Below, piece by piece: positions 1 through 7,257 of a DNA stretch of 7,492 nucleotides. How positions within the stretch are numbered: the stretch's first letter is position 1; every line of letters begins with the position of its first letter. A program made the translations under genes and the position numbers. The stretch comes from JAQVSH01 sp964451605. GTDB taxonomy: Bacteria > Bacteroidota > Bacteroidia > Bacteroidales > UBA4181. The notes under the pieces are model-generated. The model did not search any database. It was not told where the DNA came from and was given only the letters and a program-made list of their open reading frames with translations. Location: assembly GCA_964451605.1 (NCBI GenBank), contig CAYVJA010000091.1:1-7492 (forward strand), written 5' to 3'.

Positions 1-570
1 AGTGTGGCTTTAGAAGAGGGTGTCTTTTCGCTCAACAGTAGCAATGGCACGGAAGCAGGCGTCGAAACAGCCGTAATTCCCCTGTTCGCTTCGGTTGCGG
101 ATGTGATTGCCATTACCTACCAACGGAACAATTTTATCAATACCGATCCGGTTAGCGGAAGCCGTGCCACCCCGATTGAGTGGACCATTGATGTTCGCTT
201 TACCGAACCTGTTGCCAAGGCCGACCTGACCCTTAACAGAGGATTGAACTTTTTTATGGTTACAAATGGTACTCGCGAGAAAGAGGTCCATCTGTTTGGT
301 TTCGAGCCTACCTCCAAGGCCAATACTTCCCTGTTTGGCAGCGGCGATGATAATTCGATTAATGGCGCTCCCTACTCTACCGAATATGGATACCCGTGGG
401 GGCTGGTCATTCCCGGAAACTTCCGTTATCCGATAGAAATGACACCGTTGAATCAGGCTTTTCTGAATTTCGACAACTGGATCAGTTCAGGGAAAACCTT
501 AAATGCCGATTGGTATATTCCTTCTGGAGGCAATGTAGATCTGGAAAAACTCTATCCTGTAGCACCCTGA
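1..570 (+). CDS. LruC-domain (DUF4842-like) surface protein, C-terminal part, 5' truncated
   Basis: The reading frame is open from the window edge to the TGA at 568-570, which is followed at once by an in-frame TAG, so the true start lies outside the window. The last 100 or so residues match the conserved end of LruC/DUF4842 proteins as I know them: EVHLFGFEPTSKA, then a GDDNS block, then YPWGLVIPGNFRYPIE, then an aromatic-rich FLNFDNWISSGK and DWY near the C-terminus. These domains are common in secreted or cell-surface proteins of Bacteroidota and were named after a Leptospira lipoprotein; their biochemical role is not well defined. No transmembrane segment or C-terminal sorting domain is visible in this part. 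It ends 65 bases before the polysaccharide operon and may be a separate transcription unit. The domain call is fairly sure; substrate and function are unknown. Confidence 0.84.
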   Translation, partial: SVALEEGVFSLNSSNGTEAGVETAVIPLFASVADVIAITYQRNNFINTDPVSGSRATPIEWTIDVRFTEPVAKADLTLNRGLNFFMVTNGTREKEVHLFGFEPTSKANTSLFGSGDDNSINGAPYSTEYGYPWGLVIPGNFRYPIEMTPLNQAFLNFDNWISSGKTLNADWYIPSGGNVDLEKLYPVAP

Positions 571-635
571 TAGTGCAATCTTCAGAATTATTTGCTATCT
601 TCACTTCTAACTGGTTTCGCAATGTGATAACGCTG

Positions 636-1508
636 ATGAATAGAGTTTTGTGGAGATTGACGGTTCTGTTGGGAATCTTTCTGCTCAATCCTGTTCAGCC
701 TGAGGCTTTTGGCCAGGCTGAACAGGATTCGCTTTTGCTTGTACCTGACTCGTTGGGACGGACAGTTCCCTACCTGAGTCAATTCGATGAGACCAGTCTG
801 CTGGAGGTGACGATACCCCCTCTTGAGGTACTTACGGAATCTGCATTACGAAATTCGCCCAACAGAGCGNNNNNNNNNNNNNNNNNNNNNNNNNNNNNNN
901 NNNNNNNNNNNNNNNNNNNNNNNNNNNNNNNNNNNNNNNNNNNNNNNNNNNNNNNNNNNNNNNNNNNNNNNNNNNNNNNNNNNNNNNNNNNNNNNNNNNN
1001 NNCTGGATTGGTTGCGTTACTTCGGAGCCACAGCTAATTACGGGCTTTCAAACGCCACCAATCTTTCCACGACTCCCGATATTTTTGCTCCACAAGGGCA
1101 AATGTACCAGACCTCACAGTCTAATTATTACAGTGTGGGAGCTTCTATTACACTGCCACTGTTTACGATTATTGACTGGAAAAACAAAGTCAGGATACGA
1201 AAAATGGCTATAGAACAAGCCGAGGAGACTGTAGCCCAGTTTGAGCAGGACTTAAAACGCGAAATTCTTGCTTTTTACAATGATGCCATCCTTGCCTTGG
1301 CACTCTTGAAAGGGAAGGCTCAGGCTGTTGAATTGGCAGAAGCAAATATGATGTCGATTGAGCATGATTTTGNNNNNNNNNNACCCTAGCCAAGCAGAAT
1401 CAGATGCGATTCATGGACGAATTTGAGAACACTAAAGCAAAACTCCGTGCCTCATTAATGACGCTCGAACTACTTTGCGGAATGAAAATGTACGATTCCG
1501 GCCGATAA
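636..1508 (+). CDS. Short TolC-family outer-membrane protein (interrupted by two N gaps)
   Basis: The ATG at 636 begins a typical signal peptide: MNRVLWR, a hydrophobic core, and probable cleavage near AFGQA around residue 25. A GTG at 624 is in frame but less convincing. The mature start has the block PPLEVLTESALRNSPNRA, the TolC-family 'A-L-x-N-S-P' opening. After the 133-N gap comes a beta-rich segment (LDWLRYFGATANYG, then YYSVGASITLPLF) and a long helical stretch (EQAEETVAQFEQDLKREIL onward) typical of the TolC periplasmic tunnel. After the 10-N gap the last 41 codons finish the helix and end at TAA 1506-1508. Total length is about 290 residues, roughly one of the two repeats of classical TolC (above 400). 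Frames differ on each side of both gaps, so gap lengths are not exact. It lies 1 base before the co-polymerase gene, which suggests coupled expression and a role in polysaccharide export; that role is inference. Confidence 0.84.
870..1002. other. Assembly gap of 133 N inside the TolC-like gene
   Basis: The gap hides about 44 residues between the N-terminal NSPNRA block and the WLRYFGATANYG strand. The codon phase before it (codon ends at 869) and after it (codon starts at 1003) differs by one base, so the stated length is not exact or an indel is hidden here. Confidence 0.97.
1373..1382. other. Assembly gap of 10 N near the end of the TolC-like gene
   Basis: The reading frame ending at EHDF (position 1371) resumes in a different phase at 1383 with TLAKQNQMRF. 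The 10 N therefore look like a placeholder and not a measured length. Few residues are probably missing, because the helix continues naturally on both sides. Confidence 0.95.
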
Positions 1509-1509
1509 T

Positions 1510-3719
1510 ATGGAACTACTGCGCTATGCTCTCCGGTTTCTCTTCCGGCATCTATTGTGGCTAACTCTTGGTCCGTTGGTCATTGGAATCACGGTGCTTT
1601 ATATGAGCAGCGGGTGGATCGGACCCTACGAGGTGAATACCACTGTTTATACCGGGGTAACCTCAAATTCGTCCACAGGCGATGGAGGCTCAATTAATAC
1701 CACCGTCGCCAACACCAATCTAGAGAATCTAATCACCATTATCCGCTCAAGGGCTACGCTCGAGAGAGTCTCCATGCGCCTTTTCGCGCAAAGCCTCATA
1801 CAGGGTGACCGAGAAAAGGACAATACTTACATTTCGGCAGCTTCGTTCCGGGAACTTGAGATCATTGTGCCTGATCGCATCAAAGGGCTGATCGACAAAA
1901 CCTNNNNNNNNNNCACTAGATAAGAGTGTCGAAAATCTCTTCGCAAATCTGAAATCTGAACGACAAAATTTTCTTTACGGCATTCTCAACTGGTATCATC
2001 CTCATTATAGCATTAACGCTCTTAACAAGATCAATGTGAAGCGGATTCCCGGCAGCGACATGGTAGAAATCACCTATACCTGTGATGACCCCGCTATCGC
2101 CTTTCGAACTTTGGAGATACTAAACAAAGAGTTCATTGCCACTTTCTCGGAGCTTCGCTACAAGGATTCGAACGAAATTATCCGTTTCTTTGAACGGGAG
2201 GTGGCAGCTGCAAAGGCCATTCTCAACAATTACGAAGACTCTTTGCTCGCATACCGAATGGAACGGCGCATTGTGAATTATGAGGAACAGACTGAAGCGC
2301 TGATGGAACTCGACACTGAACACTACTTGGTGCTAAAACGACAACTTGTTGATTTTGCATCAGCTCAATCTGCCCTACTAGTATTGGAAGCCCAATTACA
2401 GGGACGCGAAGATTTGTTTGTTCAAAACACCAATTTCATGTCGCTTATGAAGGACATCTCAGCGCTATCAGCTGCAACGATAAGAGCTGAGGCCCTGATG
2501 CCAGACACTCTGAAGGCAACCGATCCCAAATTACAGTATTACAAACAACGGATGGGAGAATTGACCGCCGAGCTAAAAAAGACCTCGCTGGCCATCCAAA
2601 AGACTCAAGGAACCAAAGAAGGGCTACCGGTTGAAAGTGTACTAATTGACTGGCTTGATGAGAAGGTTGCCTATGAAAAAGCAAAAGCAGCGATAGAAGT
2701 GATGACCAAGGAGCAGGATCAACTCGATTTCTCCCATCGGGGCCAGCCTAAAGCGAAAAGACCGAGAGATCAATGTGGCCGAGCAGAGTTACCTGCAGTT
2801 AACCCAAGCGCTAATCTCGGCCCGACTTCGGCTAAAAAACCTTCAGATGAGCCTTGGAAATGTCTCGGTGGTAACGCCTCCTGTGTACCCTCTTGATTCA
2901 TTACCCACCAAACGCAGAATCTTGGCTCTTGCCACCATGTTTGCCGCCTTNNNNNNNNNNNNNNNNNNNNNNNNNNNNNNNNNNNNNNNNNNNNNNNNNN
3001 NNNNNNNNNNNNNNNNNNNNNNNNNNNNNNNNNNNNNNNNNGTGTTTCGCCCCAGCCGATTGCTAGGAGAGCCTGTGAATGGTACTATTCCGCTCGTTAA
3101 CTTCTCGGCCGAAGCGGATGCTGCAACCACAGAGTCCGAGCGCGACGCCCTCCGGGCCTCATCGGCGCACCTTGCCAGTTTGCTGGTTCAGAAGATGAAT
3201 CCCAATCAACCCGGCTGGATAGTGGTAGGGAGTCATCACCCGGGCGACGGGAAAAGCCTGCTGTGCCGGATTCTTGAGGAGCGTTTTTTGGAATTGGGAT
3301 TTTCCACGCGCTGGATCAGACCTGAGATAGACTATCCCTTTAACACCAAAGCCTACTTTTCAGCCGATTCGCCCCAATCGCTGATGGGTCTTCCTTCCGA
3401 AAGAGGAGGCGAAGATCGCCTTGATCTTTACATTGTGGAGTTACCACCGAGTGCGCATGCAACATTTCCCCAAAAACTGCTGGCTGGCGCCATATCGAAC
3501 CTGCTGGTCTGTGATGCAGGAAAAGGATGGCACTTTGCAGAACATGAAGCGTTGCAGAGTTTCAAAGCCTTAAGTTGCAACAATATCATGATTGTCTTGA
3601 ACCGATCCTCACTTGATGATATGGAGTTGTTCACCAGTCTTCTACCCCCAAAAACCTGGTTTAGAAAACTTCGGTTCCGGATTATGAATCTGGAACTAAC
3701 ATCCCGCTGGCAGGGATAA
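1510..3719 (+). CDS. Wzz/GumC-type polysaccharide co-polymerase fused to a BY-kinase-like P-loop domain (frameshifted)
   Basis: This would be an inner-membrane protein that governs chain length and export of a surface polysaccharide. The N-terminus has a basic start and one membrane helix at about residues 15-33, then a periplasmic domain. After the gap at 1904 the frame resumes at 1916 with HPHYSINALNKINVKR and DMVEITYTCDDPAIAFRTLE, typical of the Bacteroidota GumC/Wzz-like family, followed by a long coiled coil. Near 2729 the frame shifts by one base; the new frame at once reads SPIGASLKRKDREINVAEQ, the conserved GNVR-type motif, and then a PxxPxxP-like stretch before the second membrane helix, which lies mostly in the 2951-3041 gap. 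The cytoplasmic end carries a Walker A motif, GSHHPGDGKS (3228-3257), a Walker-B-like strand LDLYIVELPP (about 3420-3449) and VLNRSSLDD. No clear DxD Walker A' motif and no tyrosine-rich tail are present. Length is about 735 residues, usual for the family. Confidence 0.88.
1904..1913. other. Assembly gap of 10 N in the co-polymerase gene
   Basis: The frame before the gap ends at RIKGLIDKT. After it only the phase starting at 1916 is open, reading LDKSVENLFANLK. The other two phases meet TAG or TAA within a few bases. The phases do not agree with a 10-base gap, so the N run is a placeholder. Confidence 0.95.
2951..3041. other. Assembly gap of 91 N over the second membrane helix of the co-polymerase
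   Basis: Codon phase is preserved across this gap: two bases before it plus 91 make 31 codons. It follows LPTKRRILALATMFAA, where this family has its C-terminal membrane helix, and precedes VFRPSRLLGEPVNG, the linker to the P-loop domain. Confidence 0.96.
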
Positions 3720-3733
3720 TCAAATCGCGGGCT

Positions 3734-5184
3734 ATGCTGACTCGTATCAAATCGTTGGGGTGATCGATTCCATTTGGCACCGTTTGGGTCCATCTGTTAC
3801 TGGCTGTACTTTTGTATATTCTGGGCAGAGTGGCCCTTCAGTTTGGGCTGTTGTTTGTAGGAGCTTTCGCTGTGGTTCTTCCGGGTCTGCTCTTTGTATA
3901 CACAATATATGAGCGCCCCAGCCTTGCCCCTTTTATAATTTTTATTGCCGGATACTTAAACATGGGCATCGGCAGATATTTTTCTGCGCCCATGGGTTTA
4001 GTAATTGACGGGTTATTGGGACTCTCCTGGCTTATTCTGCTGCTCAAGGGTGCTACCGGAAAGGTGGCGTGGAGATGAACAAATTGGCTGGCGGTCATCT
4101 GGATGGGATATCTTATCTTGCAACTATTCAATCCAGAGGTGCCGGGTGGCGAATCCTGGATTTTTAGTGCCAGAGGTATGGGAGGATACTTTCTATTGGC
4201 AGCTCCCCTCACCGTGCTTGTTTTTTACCGCTTCCAAGATTGGAACCGATTAATGAATGTCTGGGCCGTACTTACCCTTCTGGCTTTTGGAAGGGCATTA
4301 ATTCAAAAACATATTGGACTTGATCCCTGGGAGATTCAATGGTTGAACGAGGGAAATGCCCGAACCCATTTACTAGCGACAGGAATGCGCTATTTCTCCT
4401 TTTTTACCGATGCCGGTCAATTTGGAGCAACCATGGCACAGAGTGGTATTGTCTTTTTGATTATGTCCTTTCATGAAAAGTCTTTTGCCCGGAAACTCTT
4501 TTTTCTAGTGGTTTCGTTTTCAGGATTTTGGGCCATGGGGATGTCGGGCACTCGGGGAGCCATTGCAGTACCAGCAGTTGGATTAATGGTATATGTGGCA
4601 CTTTGCAAAGATCTCCGCTATATCATAGTAGGATTTCTCCTTCTGATCTGCGCCTTTATCTTTTTCCGTCACACCTATATCGGTCAGGGGATCTATGAGA
4701 TTCGAAGAATGCGATCGGCCTTTACCCCGAAAGAAGACGCATCGCTAAATGTCCGGCTTGAAAATCAAAAGAAATTTAAGACCTACCTAGCCGATAAACC
4801 TTTTGGTGCTGGCTTAGGCACCTCCAGTGCCAACGGAATCCGTTTCTATCCCAACTCCTTTCTGGCCTCGATTGCCACGGACTCCTGGTATGTGCAGATT
4901 TGGTCGAAAACGGAATTGTAGGTCTTTCGCTTTATTTGGGAATGATGTTCATCTTGCTTGCAAACGGAGCCTATATCTCTCTCTTTAAAATCCGGCACCG
5001 AAAGGTAAATCAGATGTTGCGGGCGCTTCTTGCCGGAGCGGCCGGAGTCCTCGTGGCCTCTTATGCCAATGCTGTGATCGGACAATTTCCCTCGAGCGTA
5101 ATCTTTGCCATTAGCATGGCGTTTCCCTATGTAGCCCAAGAGATCGACAGCGAATTAATGAACCAACAACCACCAAAGAAATGA
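3734..5184 (+). CDS. Wzy/O-antigen-ligase-family polytopic membrane protein, reading frame interrupted three times
   Basis: The gene encodes a many-helix inner-membrane protein expected to polymerise or ligate polysaccharide units on the periplasmic side. The likely start is ATG 3734 (MLTRIKSLG), 14 bases after the previous stop. TGA at 3761-3763 follows, then the same frame continues with WVHLLLAVLLYILGRVALQF, like the first helix of the family. A second in-frame TGA lies at 4076-4078; homology continues with LAVIWMGYLILQLFNPEVP. The core motifs are FFTDAGQFGA, then MGMSGTRGAIAVPAVG, then NVRLENQKKFKTYLADKPFG and PNSFLASIATDSWYVQI. At about 4898-4902 one base appears to be missing; the next frame gives VENGIVGLSLYLG and runs to TGA 5182-5184, overlapping the next start. 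Corrected length is about 483 residues, normal for the family. If the lesions are real it is a pseudogene. Polymerase and ligase roles cannot be separated by sequence. Confidence 0.8.
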
Positions 5185-6093
5185 CAGCGACAGTATCAAT
5201 CATTTCGGTGAATTACAATGGTTTGTCTGTCACCTGTCAGATGATTGATTCGCTATATCAATATATTCACACCCCTTTCGAATGCATCGTGGTTGACAAT
5301 GGCTCTAAAACCAATGAGGCGGCCTCCATCCGGGAACGCTACCCGCAGGTGATCGCCCTTCGGAGTGAACAAAATCTGGGTTTTGCAGGAGCAAACAATT
5401 TGGGAATGGCACAGGCCTCCGGCAACTACTTCCTGTTTCTGAACAACGACACCACTATCGNNNNNNNNNNAAGAGGATATTCTTCCTCCCCTGTTGAACC
5501 GTTTTGTCCAATCGGAACGGATTGGCGCCGTAGGACCCAAAATCCGGTTCGAAGGTGGAGATCGGCCTATACAGTTTGCCGGGTATACCCCCATGAGTCG
5601 TATCTCTCTTCGAAATTGGCTGATTGGGTGCGATGAACCAGATAAGGGACAATACAATACCGCTAAACAGACGCCGGCCATTTTAGGAGCAGCCTTGATG
5701 GTTTCGAGAGAGGTAACCCGGAAAGCGGGTCTTATTCCCGAAAGCTACTTCCTTTACTACGAAGAACTCGATTGGTGCGAACGGATTAAAGAGACAGGGT
5801 ATGAACTCTGGTACGAACCCGGCACAACCGTTTTCCATAAAGGGAGCGTTACTGCGGGCGGAAAGGAGAGCCCGATAAGGGTCTATTACCAAACCCGAAA
5901 CCGGCTCATCTTTGCGAAAAGAAACCGAAAGATTCCCGAGCGATGGTTCTCGTACGGTTTCCAATTGGGTCTGTCGCTTCCGAAGGAGATACTCCGGAAC
6001 CTGATGCATGGAAAGTTTGGACTGATACCCTATCGAATCAAGGGAGTGGTAGACTTTATACTCTGTCGCGACACCTTTCTGAATAAATCGTAA
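5181..6093 (+). CDS. WbbL-like family 2 glycosyltransferase (GT2)
   Basis: This is a GT-A-fold sugar transferase that acts at the cytoplasmic face of the membrane on polysaccharide repeat units. The start ATG 5181 overlaps the preceding TGA by 4 bases (ATGA). The N-terminus reads TATVSIISVNYNG, followed by IVVDNGSK (the nucleotide-binding DNGS), the block NLGFAGANNLG, and FLNNDTT at about 5436-5456, whose NND is the metal-binding DxD equivalent. After the 10-N gap the frame moves to EDILPPLLNRFVQ and continues with GAVGPKIRF, GAALMVSREV, the catalytic-base region YYEELDWCERIK (about 5755-5790) and VFHKGSVTAGG. The end is TAA 6091-6093. Length is about 304 residues, usual for WbbL/COG1216 rhamnosyltransferase-like enzymes. 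No membrane helix is evident. The donor sugar cannot be told from the sequence; rhamnose is only one possibility. Confidence 0.93.
5461..5470. other. Assembly gap of 10 N in the WbbL-like glycosyltransferase gene
   Basis: The gap lies just after FLNNDTTI. The frame before it and the frame after it (codons from 5473, EDILPPLLNRF) differ, so the length is a placeholder. Family members have only a few residues here, so the enzyme is probably whole in the organism. Confidence 0.95.
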
Positions 6094-6098
6094 CCACC

Positions 6099-7257
6099 AT
6101 GAGCCTTATCGCCATACTCGACGGAATTCTTTTTGGGCTCAGTGCCCTCTATGCGTTCTATTTACTTTTGCCCTTGCAGCCAAAACCTGGAGAGCAAAGA
6201 GAAGAGACGGTAATCCCGATGACAACAGGACACAATGCCGTTCGATTGTAGTTCTGATTCCTGCCTATGCCGAGGATAAAGTCATTCTGGAAAGTGTCGG
6301 CAGTTTTCTTGCCCAGGATTATCCCAAGGAACGATTCGAAATCTGTGTAATCTCAGACCATATGGAAGAGACCACCGATCATGCACTTGAAGCACTTCCT
6401 ATCCGGCTGATCCGAGCCCGGTTTCCCGATGGGAGTACAAAAGTCAAGGCGCTGAATCTGGCATTCTCGCAATTGACCTCCTTCGACATTGCTGTGATTA
6501 TGGATGCCGATAACACCATTGAGCCGGGTTTCCTAAGCGAGATCAACCTCGCCTTTGCAAAAGGTTCAAAGATTGTGCAGGCACACCGTCAGGCAAAGAG
6601 CACCGAAACCCCCTTTCAGGTACTGGACGCACTGAGTGAGGAGATTAATAACTCTATTTTCCGGCTGGGTCATGCTCAAGTTGGCCTGTCGGCCGCATTG
6701 ATCGGATCTGGGATGGCATTCGAATTCGAAAGCCTGAAAAAGACGCTCAGTGGTTTTAATAGCGTAGGAGGATTCGACAAAGAGCTGGAGCACACCTATT
6801 TGCGAATGGGATACCGTTTCGATTATCTTCAGCAAACNNNNNNNNNNGTACGACGAGAAGGTTAAAAAGTCGGGTGCCTTTGCCACACAACGAAAACGGT
6901 GGCTGTCGGCGCAGTTTGTTTTTCTCAGACGATTTGGGCCGGAGATCCCTTGGGCACTTCGGAAAGGTAAATTCGATTTTCTCGACAAGATTTTGCAAAC
7001 AGCCATGCCCCCCAGGATTCTTTTTGTGGGAGGAACCTTTGCGATGGTTCTTTTCACGCTGCTCTTTTTCCCGACCTTCTGGTATAAATGGCTTCTGCTT
7101 TGGCTCACTGTATCGTTTACCCTGGCTATCGCCATTCCCAAGCAGCTGTGGAACCGAAAACTAATCTCTGCCGCCCTCTATGCAGGACAAGCTTTTGTGC
7201 TTATGTTCTTGACCCTGTTTTGCATTAAAGGAGNNNNNNNNNNGACATGGCGAATAA
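6099..7257 (+). CDS. Membrane-anchored family 2 glycosyltransferase with DxD and QxxRW motifs (frameshifted)
   Basis: ATG 6099 lies 5 bases after the previous stop and opens a membrane anchor, MSLIAILDGILFGLSALYAF. This frame would stop at TAG 6249, but from 6167 the next frame gives FALAAKTW and then SIVVLIPAYAEDKVILESV, the GT2 start, so one T is probably missing from the run at 6166-6169. Catalytic motifs follow: IMDADNTIEPGF with DxD at 6503-6511, GSGMAFEFE, and the acidic FDKELEHTYLRMGY. After the gap at 6838 come VYDEKVKKSGAFATQRKRW, with QxxRW at 6888-6902, and then about three C-terminal helices. After the last gap HGE and TAA (7255-7257) fit the usual family ending near 'FIHTxHG'. 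The COG1215-type motif set is shared with processive synthases, but length (about 390 residues) and helix count also fit single-sugar transferases. The frame junctions and the exact end are inferred. Confidence 0.87.
6838..6847. other. Assembly gap of 10 N in the QxxRW glycosyltransferase gene
   Basis: The gap lies between RFDYLQQT and VYDEKVKK, where relatives have a near-continuous strand and loop. Flanking phases (codons from 6833 before, from 6849 after) disagree with a 10-base length, so very little sequence may be missing. Confidence 0.95.
7234..7243. other. Assembly gap of 10 N at the 3' end of the QxxRW glycosyltransferase gene
   Basis: The gap separates LFCIKG from a short tail that in one phase reads HGE then TAA (7246-7257). 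Relatives commonly end in a KGANKxFIHTxHG-like tail, so about eight residues may be hidden, more than ten bases. This is inferred from family memory. Confidence 0.93.

Noticed and set aside
590..606. TATCTTCA at 596-603 as a Bacteroidota-type -7 promoter element for the operon
   Set aside because: It only partly matches TAnnTTTG and has no TTTG-like -33 element at the usual distance. The 65-base intergenic stretch may hold the promoter, but the sequence does not show it clearly.
396..635. In-frame upstream extension of the TolC-like gene into the LruC gene
   Set aside because: It would overlap the LruC coding sequence in another frame and bury the clear signal peptide that begins at 636.
3761..4078. 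TGA recoded as tryptophan or glycine, which would make the Wzy-like gene open through both TGA codons
   Set aside because: TGA acts as a plausible normal stop elsewhere: at 5182-5184 in an ATGA overlap with the next gene, at 568-570, and at the end of the minus-strand GT4. No other recognised gene here has an internal TGA.
4005..4253. A separate plus-strand ORF overlapping the second in-frame TGA of the Wzy-like gene
   Set aside because: Its translation is rich in Cys, Arg and Trp without membrane pattern or known motif, while the other frame continues the polytopic family on both sides.
6566..7141. A long minus-strand ORF (about 190 codons) opposite the second GT2
   Set aside because: It is antisense to clear catalytic motifs (QRKRW, DKELE), spans an N gap and has no recognisable domain, so it is a shadow frame.
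1373..7243. 10-N runs as programmed sites or masked repeats
   Set aside because: All five have identical length, fall inside coding sequence with mismatched phases, and show no shared flanking motif, so they look like scaffold placeholders.
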